From JASGKO01 sp049840595 (lineage in GTDB: Bacteria; Verrucomicrobiota; Verrucomicrobiia; Chthoniobacterales; Chthoniobacteraceae), in NCBI GenBank assembly GCA_049840595.1, contig JASGKO010000039.1, positions 248,001 through 312,000 of the forward strand: a DNA stretch of 64,000 nt. The letters run 5' to 3'. Below, piece after piece: positions 27,783-35,953 of this stretch (within the stretch, counting starts at the first letter, position 1; each line of letters opens with the position of its first letter). A program made the translations under genes and the position numbers. The notes beneath the pieces were generated by a model. The model did not search any database. It had not been told where the DNA came from and was given only the letters and a program-made list of their open reading frames with translations.

Positions 27783-28934
27783 CTAGCCCTTCAGTTCCGG
27801 CACATCGACCCAGGCGCGCTTGGCCCACGATTCGAGGCCGAGCTCGGCCATCTGCACGCCCTTGGCGCCTTCGAGCAGGCCCCAGCGGAACGGCTCGTCG
27901 AGCACGACGTGACGCAGGAACATTTCCCACTGCACCTTGAATGCGTTGTCGTAGTGCTCCTGATCGGGCACCTTGGACCAGCCTTCGTAGAAGTTGATCG
28001 GCTGCGGGATGTCGGGATTCCAGACCGGCTTCGGCGTGTTGCCGTAGTGCTGGGTCCAGCATTCGCGGAGCCCGGCGACGGCGCTGCCGTGCGTGCCGTC
28101 CACCTGGAGGGTGAGCAGGTCGTCACGGCGGACGCGGACGGTCCAGCTCGAGTTGAAGTGAGCAATCACGCCGTCTTCGAGTTCGAAGGTGGCGTAGGCC
28201 GCATCGTCGGCGGTGCACTTGTAGGTCTTGCCCGCTTCATCCACGCGCTCGGGGATGTGGGTCGCGCCGAGGCAGGAAAGGGACTTCACGGTGCCGAACA
28301 GATTGTCCAGCACATAGCGCCAGTGGCAGAGCATATCGACGATGATGCCGCCGTCGTCTTCCTTGCGGTAGTTCCACGAGGGACGCTGGGCGGGCACGCT
28401 GCTGCCCTCGAACACCCAGTAGCCGAACTCGCCGCGGACGCTCAGGATCTTGCCAAAGAAGCCCTGCTCCTTCAGGCGCTGGAGCTTGAGCAGGCCGGGC
28501 AGCCAGAGTTTGTCCTGCACCACGCCGTGCTTCACGCCACCTTTGACGGCGGTGTGGTAGAGATCGAGCGCGGCCTCGGTGGAGACGGCGGTCGGCTTCT
28601 CGCAATAGACGTGCTTGCCGAGCGCGACGGCTTTCTTCACCGCATCGGCGCGGCGGCCAGTGGTCTGCGAATCGAAGTAGATGATGTTGTTCGGATCGGC
28701 GAACGCGCTGTCCAGATCGGTGGAGTAGCGGATGTTTTCACCCATCGAGGCCAGTTTCTTGAGCTTGGCCTCGCTGCGGCCGATGAGGATCGGATCAGGC
28801 ATGATGATCTCGTTGTCGCTGACCTTGACGCCGCCCTGCTTGATGATGGCAAGGATGGACCGGATGTAGTGCTGGTTGGTGCCCATGCGTCCGGTGACGC
28901 CGTTCATGATGATGCCGATTTTATGGATTTTCAT
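27783..28934 (-). CDS. Gfo/Idh/MocA family oxidoreductase
   Basis: 383 residues. The N-terminal Rossmann domain starts IHKIGIIMNGVTGRMGTNQH, an insertion-containing form of the usual GxGxxG. The CEKPTAVS block provides the conserved Lys of the family, and the C-terminal alpha/beta substrate domain follows. These NAD(P)-dependent enzymes oxidise or reduce sugars and sugar acids. In this operon it may process a uronic acid or an attached sugar released by the GH88 enzyme; the exact reaction cannot be deduced. Uninterrupted, in operon order between the cupin and eda. Confidence 0.85.
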   Translation of the reverse strand: MKIHKIGIIMNGVTGRMGTNQHYIRSILAIIKQGGVKVSDNEIIMPDPILIGRSEAKLKKLASMGENIRYSTDLDSAFADPNNIIYFDSQTTGRRADAVKKAVALGKHVYCEKPTAVSTEAALDLYHTAVKGGVKHGVVQDKLWLPGLLKLQRLKEQGFFGKILSVRGEFGYWVFEGSSVPAQRPSWNYRKEDDGGIIVDMLCHWRYVLDNLFGTVKSLSCLGATHIPERVDEAGKTYKCTADDAAYATFELEDGVIAHFNSSWTVRVRRDDLLTLQVDGTHGSAVAGLRECWTQHYGNTPKPVWNPDIPQPINFYEGWSKVPDQEHYDNAFKVQWEMFLRHVVLDEPFRWGLLEGAKGVQMAELGLESWAKRAWVDVPELKG

Positions 28935-28987
28935 TCGTTGTTTTGTAGGGGTGAGGTGATCTGGATTGAAGGATTAGGAAAAAGGAT

Positions 28988-29443
28988 TTAGGCGGTGACG
29001 GGTTTGTCCGTGCATTGCGGATGGGCCCCAGCGGGGAGCGGAGGCGTGGCACCGACTCCGGCGGGTGGCAGTGTGCCGTCGAGTTCCTGGCGCCAGTGGG
29101 CGACGTCGCCGGCGGGACCATAGATATACATGAAGGTGCAGGGCTCGGCGCTCACGTTGCTAAGCTGGTGAAACACGCCCGAGGGAATGTAAACGGCCTG
29201 CCCCTTGGTCAGCGTCTGGATTTCCTCGCCGAGGCACATCTGCGCCGTGCCTTCGATGATGAAATAGACTTCCTCCTGCTCCTGGTTGTGCCACGGCACC
29301 TGGCCGCCATTGGGTTCGAGAATGACCCAGCCGGTCATGAAGTTGCTGGCCTGGATCGGCGAGGGGCCGCCAGCGATGTTGCGTCCCCAGCGACGGGCGG
29401 GGAAGGTGCGGCCGGCTTGTGTATTGATGTCGGAGGTGATCAT
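28988..29443 (-). CDS. KdgF-like cupin
   Basis: 151 residues with one cupin_2 barrel. Motif 1 is VPWHNQEQEEVYFIIEG (metal ligands H, Q/H, E) and motif 2 is GVFHQLSNVS. KdgF catalyses linearisation of delta-4,5-unsaturated uronates to 4-deoxy-5-hexosulose uronate, the step after release of unsaturated uronate by enzymes such as the GH88 encoded just upstream. The assignment rests on the fold plus operon context; other sugar cupins look alike. Confidence 0.72.
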   Translation of the reverse strand: MITSDINTQAGRTFPARRWGRNIAGGPSPIQASNFMTGWVILEPNGGQVPWHNQEQEEVYFIIEGTAQMCLGEEIQTLTKGQAVYIPSGVFHQLSNVSAEPCTFMYIYGPAGDVAHWRQELDGTLPPAGVGATPPLPAGAHPQCTDKPVTA

Positions 29444-29460
29444 GGGTGTGCGAGGGCTGA

Positions 29461-30846
29461 TTATTTGGCGGAGCCGAAGAAGGTGTAGTAGGGCTTGTTC
29501 TCGACGAGGTTGAGCAGGTAGAGCGCGACCTCACGGGCGTGGTAATCGCCCCACATGCAGGCCTCGCCGCACGGCACCTTACGGCCCGGCGGGATGTAAT
29601 CCCAGCCATTCGGGCGGTGATAGACGGAGTGCAGGAGCAGACCTTCGTGGTTCGGATCGTTGCTCACGTAGAGTTCGCTGAAGAGCGATTGCAGCACCGT
29701 GAGGCCGGCCTGCCAGTAACGCGCTCCGTCGGCCTCCTCGCCACGTTGCTGGAGGTAATGCCCGAGGCGAAGCAGACCCTGCGCGCCGATCGCGGCAGCG
29801 GAGCTGTCCACCGGCTCGTGGTCGTTGAACGGATCGGCCGGTCGGTCGAGATAATCACCGAGCTTGTGGAGATTCGGCGCGCCGGTGTCCCAATACGGGA
29901 TGCCATCGGTTGGCGAATGCTCGATGTAGAAATCGCAGGTGGCCTTCGCCGCCTTCAGCATCATCGCTTCGATGGCCGCGCGACCGCCGAAGGGTGCGAG
30001 CTCTTCATCCTTGAGCGTGGCGATGAATTCGAGCTGCTCGGGATAGCCGCACATGATCCAGGCCAGCCCGCGGGTCCAGGTAGTGAAGGGCGCGAAGCCC
30101 TGCTGTGAATTCGGGCAGCGGTAGTTGCCGTCGTTCAGGTTGAAAATACTCTCGTGCGCCGTGCGGCCGCGGAGATCGTAGTAATCGCGTCCTTCGCCGT
30201 AATAGACTGCGTAGTCGGCGGTGGTGCGGGCGTGCTCGATCAGGCGCTGGAGGAGCGATAGCTTCGCGTCCTTCTCACCCATCAGCACGTGGCCGAGTTG
30301 ATGCGACACCGCGAGCGCGCGGAGCGAGCGGATCGTATCGGCAAAGAGCGAGTGCGGTCCGTTGAAGGAGTAGATGTAGCCCTCGCCATTCGCGATCTTC
30401 GTCCAGCGGGCGGCCTGCACGGCACCCGTGCACTTGAGCGCGAGCTCGTAGAATTCCTTCTCGCGTTCGTTGAACGGGATACGGCCTTCGCCCATCAAGC
30501 GCCACAAGTTTCCGTAGGTGGAAACATTGTTAAAACCATGATCATGCACGCCGATGTGCGTGATGTGGTGGGCCATCTTGCTGATCGTGCGGTCGCGACC
30601 GAGTTTTAGAAATTCCTCTTCGCCAGTGGCGTCGAATTGCAGAATCGCCGAGCCATAGACAAAGCCCTGGGTCCATTCCGTCCAGCCGCGCGCGGTGTAC
30701 TTGCCCTGCACGGTATAGACGGGGGTGGCGGAGCCGGGAGTCTCTCGGGCGTCGATGGCGCGAATCTTGGCGGCGGAAGCCTCGAAGACACGTCGGCAGG
30801 CAGCGGCGACGTCGGCAGGCTGGAGTTGGTGATTGATCGTGATCAT
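29461..30846 (-). CDS. unsaturated glucuronyl/galacturonyl hydrolase (GH88-like)
   Basis: 461 residues, an (alpha/alpha)6-barrel pattern. Recognisable blocks are WTEWTQGFVYGSAIL, HHITHIGVHDHGFNNVSTYG (an Asp close to the first catalytic position), FNLNDGNYRCPNSQQG with TTWTRGLAW, GIPYWDTGAP and EPVDSSAAAIGAQGLL. GH88 enzymes remove the unsaturated uronic acid that polysaccharide lyases leave at the non-reducing end. No signal peptide is apparent, so it acts on imported oligosaccharides. It lies 17 bases from the cupin gene. Polysaccharide lyases and transporters are not in the window. Confidence 0.85.
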   Translation of the reverse strand: MITINHQLQPADVAAACRRVFEASAAKIRAIDARETPGSATPVYTVQGKYTARGWTEWTQGFVYGSAILQFDATGEEEFLKLGRDRTISKMAHHITHIGVHDHGFNNVSTYGNLWRLMGEGRIPFNEREKEFYELALKCTGAVQAARWTKIANGEGYIYSFNGPHSLFADTIRSLRALAVSHQLGHVLMGEKDAKLSLLQRLIEHARTTADYAVYYGEGRDYYDLRGRTAHESIFNLNDGNYRCPNSQQGFAPFTTWTRGLAWIMCGYPEQLEFIATLKDEELAPFGGRAAIEAMMLKAAKATCDFYIEHSPTDGIPYWDTGAPNLHKLGDYLDRPADPFNDHEPVDSSAAAIGAQGLLRLGHYLQQRGEEADGARYWQAGLTVLQSLFSELYVSNDPNHEGLLLHSVYHRPNGWDYIPPGRKVPCGEACMWGDYHAREVALYLLNLVENKPYYTFFGSAK

Positions 30847-30894
30847 GAGCGAACGGGGCGGGGATTGGTTTTAAAGGGAGAAAAGGGAGTTGGT

Positions 30895-31686
30895 TTACAG
30901 GTGGCGGATGTTGAAGCCACCGTCCACATAGACGACGCTGCCGGTGGAGAAATTGAAGCCGCCATCGAGGACCGCTTTCACCGCGAGGCCGACGTCTTCC
31001 GGCGTGCCCCAGCGCTTCTGCGGCACGAGGCCGTTTTCGATCAGCTCGTCGTATTTGCCCTTCACGCCGGAGGTCATGTCGGTTGCCATGATGCCGGGGC
31101 GGAGTTCCATCACCTGGATGCCTTCGCTGGCGAGGCGGGTCGCCCAGAGCTGCGAGGCCATCGCGAGGCCGGCCTTGGAAATGCAGTAATCGCCGCGATT
31201 CGGCGAGGCGGTATCGGCGGAAATGGAGGTGACGAAGAGGAGCTTGTAGCCGCCGGGAATCACGCTCGCGCCGGGGTTTTGCAGCCAGTAGTTCACCACG
31301 CGCTGCGAGAGGAAATACGGCCCTTTGAGATTGGTGCTGATCAGTTCGTCAAAGCTCTCCTCGCTCGCCTCGGTAATGTCGGCGCGGACCTTTGGCGCGA
31401 TGCCCGCGTTGTTCACCAGCGCGTCGAGACGGCCAAAGGCTTCCAGTGTCTGCTGTACCAGCGCTTCGCGGTCCGCGCTCTTGCTGATGTCGCCGCCGAC
31501 CATCGCGAATTTCTGGTTTTCATTCACCGCCAGCGCCCGGCAGGCTTCTACCGTGGCTTCGGCGGAAGTTTTGTTGAAGCCATAGTGAATCGCGACGCTG
31601 TAGCCGGATTTGGCGAGGGTTTCGGCAACGCCACGACCGAGCCCGCGGCTCGAACCAGTGACTAGAACAACAGGGGCGGATTTCAT
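30895..31686 (-). CDS. short-chain dehydrogenase/reductase, first gene of uronate operon
   Basis: 263 residues from ATG 31686; an earlier in-frame start would begin inside the intergenic region. Classical SDR: VLVTGSSRGLGRG cofactor loop, LVNNAGIAPK, catalytic Ser in FVTSISADTAS, YCISK for Tyr and Lys, and the C-terminal GSVVYVDGGFNIRHL. It begins the operon leading to GH88, the KdgF-like cupin, eda and kdgK. It is therefore a candidate for the reductase that gives KDG, either KduD acting on the isomerised ketouronate or a DEH reductase acting directly. No KduI isomerase gene is present nearby, which slightly favours the direct route. Substrate remains inference. Confidence 0.8.
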   Translation of the reverse strand: MKSAPVVLVTGSSRGLGRGVAETLAKSGYSVAIHYGFNKTSAEATVEACRALAVNENQKFAMVGGDISKSADREALVQQTLEAFGRLDALVNNAGIAPKVRADITEASEESFDELISTNLKGPYFLSQRVVNYWLQNPGASVIPGGYKLLFVTSISADTASPNRGDYCISKAGLAMASQLWATRLASEGIQVMELRPGIMATDMTSGVKGKYDELIENGLVPQKRWGTPEDVGLAVKAVLDGGFNFSTGSVVYVDGGFNIRHL

Positions 31687-31721
31687 AGGGGGAATGTAAT
31701 TACAGCAGAAAACTTGCGTGA

Positions 31722-31752
31722 GGACAAAAACAATGTTGGTTAGCACAAAACC
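31722..31752. promoter_or_regulatory. possible AraC-type direct repeat in the divergent promoter
   Basis: GGACAAAAAC (31722-31731) and GCACAAAACC (31743-31752) share ACAAAA, with the two copies 21 bases apart, two helical turns. This is the spacing of AraC half-sites. They lie in the short region between the SDR start (minus) and the AraC gene (plus). Confidence 0.4.
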
Positions 31753-31771
31753 GACTTTATTTTTCTCCAGA

Positions 31772-32596
31772 ATGCTTTTCCGTAATATCAAACCTCTATA
31801 CGCACAGGAGTTTAGCCTGCGGCTTCCAGAGCTACATGTCCGGCGACTGAAGCTAAATCGCCACCTACCGCAATCGGGCTGGGTTTCGGAACATGCGCAC
31901 GCCTGTTCACAGCTGCTCCTTTATCTCAGTGGAAACGGCTCGCAAGTCGTGTCTGGACATGCTCATTCGGTGAAGTCGGGGATGGTTTTCTTCATCCCAC
32001 CGCACGTGCACCATTCGTTTCTGGAACAAAGCGGGCGCAAGCCCCTTTGTCTGGCCGTCGATCTGACCTTGAAGGGCCCGGCCCGTCGCAAACCGGCTGC
32101 CAGCCATCTCAACGCGCAGGAATTGATGGCCGTTCGCCAGGCGCTTTCCGATCTCTCCCGCTGGCGTGACCGGGTGGATACGATCGAGCCCCGCGAGGCG
32201 GCGGCGGTGCTGCGGCTGGTGGATATCTTTTTTCGCGCGCTGGATTTGCTGCCGCGCCAGGCTTCCTCCAGCGTCCCCAATGCAGTGGTGGCGATCGCCC
32301 GAAAGACTTTAAAAGAGGCGGAAACGTTCGACCTGCCGTTGACGGAACTGGCGGCCCGGATTGGCTACCAGCCGGATTACCTAAACCGCCTGCTGAAACA
32401 GGCCTGCGGGCTCACGCTGGGGCAGTTGCGCGCCGATCTGCGCCTGCAAAAGGCCAAGCGCCTGCTGGCTGAGCACACCGCGATTATGGAGGTCTCCGAG
32501 GCGGTGGGATTTGCGGATACGAACTACTTCTCCCGTTGGTTCCGCCACCTGACCGGTTGTACACCCACTGCCTGGCGGCAGGAGGGAGTGGTGTAA
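31772..32596 (+). CDS. AraC family transcriptional regulator
   Basis: About 274 residues from ATG 31772; a start at 31718 is possible but would leave only 31 bases for both promoters. The N-terminus is a cupin sensor (SEHAHACSQLLLYLSGNGSQ, FFIPPHVHHSFLEQ). The C-terminal double helix-turn-helix is complete: LPLTELAARIGYQPDYLNRL and MEVSEAVGFADTNYFSRWF followed by TGCTPTAWR. It is divergent from the uronate operon, which it probably activates in response to a uronate-derived inducer. Confidence 0.85.
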   Translation: MLFRNIKPLYAQEFSLRLPELHVRRLKLNRHLPQSGWVSEHAHACSQLLLYLSGNGSQVVSGHAHSVKSGMVFFIPPHVHHSFLEQSGRKPLCLAVDLTLKGPARRKPAASHLNAQELMAVRQALSDLSRWRDRVDTIEPREAAAVLRLVDIFFRALDLLPRQASSSVPNAVVAIARKTLKEAETFDLPLTELAARIGYQPDYLNRLLKQACGLTLGQLRADLRLQKAKRLLAEHTAIMEVSEAVGFADTNYFSRWFRHLTGCTPTAWRQEGVV

Positions 32597-32612
32597 GCTT
32601 TCGCCTGAGTGG

Positions 32613-33146
32613 CTACTTCTTCTTGTACTCGCTGAGCTGGTGAATGCTGCCATCAGTCATGATGAGCAAGTTTCCGCTTCCATGCACGTCCCCGCGCTCG
32701 GCAAACCAGGGTTGAGTGGGCCACTTGTGCGGAGTGGATTTTTGGGAATCGAATGGAGTGGCTATGTAATCGGTCCTCTCGCTGCCGACCTTGTTGTAAT
32801 CAGGATTACCCATTCCTTTTTGCACGGTTGGGCAGATGAAGCTCTTGGTGGAGAGGCCAAATGGCTGGAGCGTTTTATACCAATCCGCCGCATATTCGTG
32901 TGGTGAGCTTACGGATAGCTTGGCGCTGATCTGCGGCCAGTGGCCATACTGTTGAACGTAGGATTCCGAAGCCACATACAGACTTTTCAAATTCTGTATG
33001 CAGGTGATTTTTTCCATGCGTGCTACCACGATGCTATAAACCGGCATGGCCATCGTGCAGAGAATGAGAATGATAACGATCACCGTCATCAACTCAATAA
33101 GCGTAAAAGCTTTCACGCTAACGATTTTTTGGGGGCTGGGAGACAT
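32613..33146 (-). CDS. type IV pilin-like / pseudopilin protein
   Basis: 177 residues. The N-terminal KAFTLIELMTVIVIILILCT is a prepilin class III signal with Glu at +5 and a hydrophobic helix, but with Ala in place of Gly before the cleavage site. The remainder resembles the many Verrucomicrobiota/Planctomycetota pseudopilins (IQNLKSLYVASESYVQQYG, FICPTVQKGM, LLIMTDGSIHQL). Such proteins are often single genes near secreted products. It converges with araC and follows a terminator. Confidence 0.82.
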   Translation of the reverse strand: MSPSPQKIVSVKAFTLIELMTVIVIILILCTMAMPVYSIVVARMEKITCIQNLKSLYVASESYVQQYGHWPQISAKLSVSSPHEYAADWYKTLQPFGLSTKSFICPTVQKGMGNPDYNKVGSERTDYIATPFDSQKSTPHKWPTQPWFAERGDVHGSGNLLIMTDGSIHQLSEYKKK

Positions 33147-33159
33147 GTCGAAAAGAAGA

Positions 33160-33187
33160 GAGGCAGAAGCTGAAAAGCTTCTGCCTC
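33160..33187 (-). terminator. intrinsic terminator of the secreted protein gene
   Basis: A perfect 12-bp stem (33160-33171 with 33176-33187) closed by a four-base loop. On the minus strand it is followed by TCTTCTTTTC. It lies just past the stop at 33219. Confidence 0.85.
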
Positions 33188-33218
33188 AAATGATTGATGA
33201 AAACTTGATCGTGAAGGA

Positions 33219-33827
33219 CTAGCCGCTGGTAGTCGTCGTCGAAGGCGTGGTGGACTGCTGAACGCCATCGACCGTGAAATTCAAGGTGTCTTTGACGATC
33301 GGAACGCCATTAGCATCGACATTCTGCGATAGTTCGAGTGAAGCAGTGCCTTGGATGCGTTCCGTCGAGGTCGCAAAAGGATCGCTGTCGGCGACCACCG
33401 AGGCTTTCAAGCTGCCGTTGAGAATGGACTGCACATCAACCGACGTTGTGGTTGTGGTGGTCGTGCCGCTGCTGGTGCTGCTGGTGGTAACGAGAATTGC
33501 GTAAGGGTAGGTAGCGGTAATCGTTCCGCTAATTTCAAAACTATCGGGGTCCGCGAAGGCGTCCAGTGTTCCCGTGAATGCTTCACCAGACACGAAAATG
33601 CTTACCGTGCCACTGGCCAAGCCAGTCGTGGGGACCGAAGCGGTGAACAGGCCGAGACTATTGGAGTCATCATTGCCGTTGGCGGTGGTACCAGTCGGAA
33701 GCAGAACGCCGGCGTAGGTACCAACAACCGTACCAGCGGTGGATACTTCTGGTCCCGCAGGAATGGCGAAGGAGGTTTCTGCGTTCAAAAAGAGAAAGCA
33801 GGTCAGGAGGGCAAGAGCTATACGCAT
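33219..33827 (-). CDS. secreted Thr/Ser-rich hypothetical protein
   Basis: 202 residues from ATG 33827. Signal peptide MRIALALLTCFLFLNAETSFA. The mature part is a beta-rich sequence with low-complexity Thr/Ser stretches (SSTSSGTTTTTTTSVDVQS, QQSTTPSTTTTSG). Pattern GTYAGVLLPTGTTANGNDDS recalls repeated beta-strand proteins with 'GxYxGLL' motifs common in this phylum. No enzyme motif. Likely exported; function unknown. Its own terminator follows. Confidence 0.7.
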   Translation of the reverse strand: MRIALALLTCFLFLNAETSFAIPAGPEVSTAGTVVGTYAGVLLPTGTTANGNDDSNSLGLFTASVPTTGLASGTVSIFVSGEAFTGTLDAFADPDSFEISGTITATYPYAILVTTSSTSSGTTTTTTTSVDVQSILNGSLKASVVADSDPFATSTERIQGTASLELSQNVDANGVPIVKDTLNFTVDGVQQSTTPSTTTTSG

Positions 33828-33885
33828 GGTGTTTCCATTAAATGGGGGGCGCATTTGAGTCAACCCTCTTTTCTCCACAAAATGC

Positions 33886-34599
33886 TTACACTTTTGCCAA
33901 TGCGCTAAGCGTAATGGTTTTCTCGTAGAGAGCCTTGCCGATGATGGCTCCGTAAAGCCCCGGCATCTGCTGAAGTTGTTGCACATCTTCCGGCGTGGTC
34001 ACCCCGCCGCTGGCGATCAACTGGCACCGCAAAGCGGTCAGCATTTTCTCCAGTTCCGCAAAGTTGGGACCGGCCATCATGCCGTCGGTGGCGATATCCG
34101 TGTAGATAATCGTTCCGGCACCGGATTTCTCCGCCGCTTTGGCGAGTTCGAGGGCGGACTGGCCGCTGGATTCGGTCCAGCCTTTTACGCTCACGATGCC
34201 ATCCCGGGCATCGATGCCCACGGCGATGCGCTCGGAGCCGAAGCGGGTCGCCATTTTCTCCACGAAATCGATCGATTCACTCGCGCGGGTGCCGATTACC
34301 ACGCGGGAAACCCCCGCATTGAAGGCCTGTTCCAAGGCGGCCTCGTTGCGCATGCCGCCCCCCAGTTCGCATGGAATGGAGATCGATTTGGCGATCTCGC
34401 CGACGATTTCCAGGTTCTTGGACTCGCCGGTGAAGGCTGCATCAAGATCGACGAGGTGCAGGTAGTCGCCGCCCTCATCGGCCCATTGCCTGGCAAAGGC
34501 TACCGGGTCGTTGGAATACACAGTCTTCTGGTCGGCCTTGCCCTGGCGCAGGCGTACGACCTGGCCGTCCATCAAATCGATTGCGGGAAGAATAATCAT
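33886..34599 (-). CDS. hisA: phosphoribosylformimino-5-aminoimidazole carboxamide ribotide isomerase HisA
   Basis: 237 residues, a TIM barrel. IILPAIDLMDGQVVRLRQG holds the catalytic Asp; YLHLVDLDAAFTG and IIYTDIATDGMMAGPN hold the second conserved Asp (the acid). It catalyses the Amadori rearrangement of ProFAR to PRFAR in histidine synthesis. The start overlaps the hisH stop (ATGA at 34599-34596), so the two are coupled. Confidence 0.95.
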   Translation of the reverse strand: MIILPAIDLMDGQVVRLRQGKADQKTVYSNDPVAFARQWADEGGDYLHLVDLDAAFTGESKNLEIVGEIAKSISIPCELGGGMRNEAALEQAFNAGVSRVVIGTRASESIDFVEKMATRFGSERIAVGIDARDGIVSVKGWTESSGQSALELAKAAEKSGAGTIIYTDIATDGMMAGPNFAELEKMLTALRCQLIASGGVTTPEDVQQLQQMPGLYGAIIGKALYEKTITLSALAKV

Positions 34600-35204
34600 A
34601 GGGTTGCGAGGAAATTGCGGAGCATGGCCAGACCGGTGCCCTGGCTCTTCTCGGGGTGAAATTCTACCCCGGCCACCCGCCCGCGTCCGGCGCTGGCGGC
34701 AAAGACTTCTCCGTAGTCCGCCTTCGAGGTAATCACGGTTTCATCCTCGGGGACGGGAAAATAGGAGTGGACGAAATAGACGAACGGCTGCGTAGGCAGT
34801 CCGCGCCACAAGGTGTGTTCCGGCTGGGTGAGGGAGAGCGCGTTCCAGCCGATCTGCGGGATCTTCAGCCCGTTCTGGGCGAAACGCTGGACCCGGCCCT
34901 TGAATTTTCCAAAACCGGGCAGTCCGGGCGATTCCTCGCTGGATTCAAACAGCAACTGGTAACCGAGGCAGATGCCCAGGAAGGGGCGATCCGCAGCGAG
35001 CCACTCCTGCAGCGGCTTGAAAAGCCCGCGCGATTGCAGGTTGCGCACGGAGTCGCCGAACGATCCCACGCCGGGCAGGACCACGGCTTGCGCCCGCCGC
35101 AACCCCTCCGGGGTGCTGCAAAGCTCCACCTCGGCGCCTTCGTGTTGAAGTGCTTTGCTCACGCTGCGGATGTTGCCGCTGCCGTAGTCAATCAATGCAA
35201 TCAT
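34596..35204 (-). CDS. hisH: imidazole glycerol phosphate synthase glutaminase subunit HisH
   Basis: 203 residues from ATG 35204 (MIALIDYGSGNIRSV, the standard N-terminus); the open frame extends upstream without family similarity. Class I glutaminase: GVGSFGDSVRNL oxyanion region, FLGICLGYQLLF with the nucleophile Cys, and GVEFHPEKSQ with the His-Glu pair. It supplies ammonia to HisF, which is not in the window. Coupled to hisA. Confidence 0.95.
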   Translation of the reverse strand: MIALIDYGSGNIRSVSKALQHEGAEVELCSTPEGLRRAQAVVLPGVGSFGDSVRNLQSRGLFKPLQEWLAADRPFLGICLGYQLLFESSEESPGLPGFGKFKGRVQRFAQNGLKIPQIGWNALSLTQPEHTLWRGLPTQPFVYFVHSYFPVPEDETVITSKADYGEVFAASAGRGRVAGVEFHPEKSQGTGLAMLRNFLATL

Positions 35205-35347
35205 GGGAAGTGTCATCTTCCCGGCGGGGTGGGGGGCTGTCAACTCTGGGAACTGCGGAAAAATTCCCTCCTGTGCCCGCTCCGTTTTGTTCACCGGTTC
35301 TTAAAAAACCTTCAATTTACAAGAGAGCGCTGCTATGACCCCTCGCT

Positions 35348-35893
35348 ATGAAATTTAATTTATTTCTTTGCACGTTTCTGGCGGCTTTCTCTTTGGCTGC
35401 CGGCCATGCCCAAGCCTCTTCTGTTTTCGCGAAGGTCAGCCTCACTCTCAGCGGAACCATTTACCAGACGCCCGTCAATTCCAGCAGCCCGATTGCCAAG
35501 ATCGCACTCACCAAAAAGGCGCTGCTCGTCTATTTTGGCTACCCCAGCGTGGACCCGAACACGACCGCCTTCTATTACAATTACAACCCCAGCGCCAGCA
35601 AGCGGGAGATCGACTTGGTGAGTGCCGACGGGCTCACCACCTACGGGACCGTCCTCTACTACGGCACCGAAGACACCTCAGTGACGGGAAAAGGCGGCAG
35701 CCAGGTGCTCAGTGATCGTTCGGCTGATTTCCTGAATGGGGATGTCAGTGGCGAAATTCTTGAAACCAGTGCCACCCTTTCCGGCGGCAAGTCTTCGGTC
35801 ACCCTCTCCTTCTCCGGCAGCGGTCAGATTTCCTCCACTTCCTACATTATCAAGGGCGTTATCAAGAGCGCTGACTCGTTGCTCGCGTTCTAA
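35348..35893 (+). CDS. secreted hypothetical protein
   Basis: 181 residues with a clear signal peptide (MKFNLFLCTFLAAFSLAAGHAQA, cleavage after AQA). The mature protein is beta-rich and Ser/Thr/Tyr-rich (LSLTLSGTIYQTPVN-type strands, FYYNYNPSASKREIDLV). No known domain recognised. Divergent from hisH and convergent with hisB; it has its own terminator. Resembles other short exported proteins in this region in style, not clearly in sequence. Confidence 0.68.
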   Translation: MKFNLFLCTFLAAFSLAAGHAQASSVFAKVSLTLSGTIYQTPVNSSSPIAKIALTKKALLVYFGYPSVDPNTTAFYYNYNPSASKREIDLVSADGLTTYGTVLYYGTEDTSVTGKGGSQVLSDRSADFLNGDVSGEILETSATLSGGKSSVTLSFSGSGQISSTSYIIKGVIKSADSLLAF

Positions 35894-35917
35894 GCCCCGA
35901 TTCTTGTTTTGCCTGAA

Positions 35918-35953
35918 AAATCCCGGCTGTGTCCTGCGGTCGGGGTTTCTTTT
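35918..35953. terminator. terminator between secreted gene and hisB
   Basis: AAATCCCG (35918-35925) pairs with CGGGGTTT (35941-35948) with one wobble, followed by CTTTTT. An additional AGCCCCGA (35893-35900) could pair with TCGGGGTT (35940-35947). Confidence 0.6.

Noticed and set aside
27387..28991. Plus-strand open frame of 534 codons
   Set aside because: Antisense to eda and the Gfo/Idh/MocA gene, which have full family motifs.
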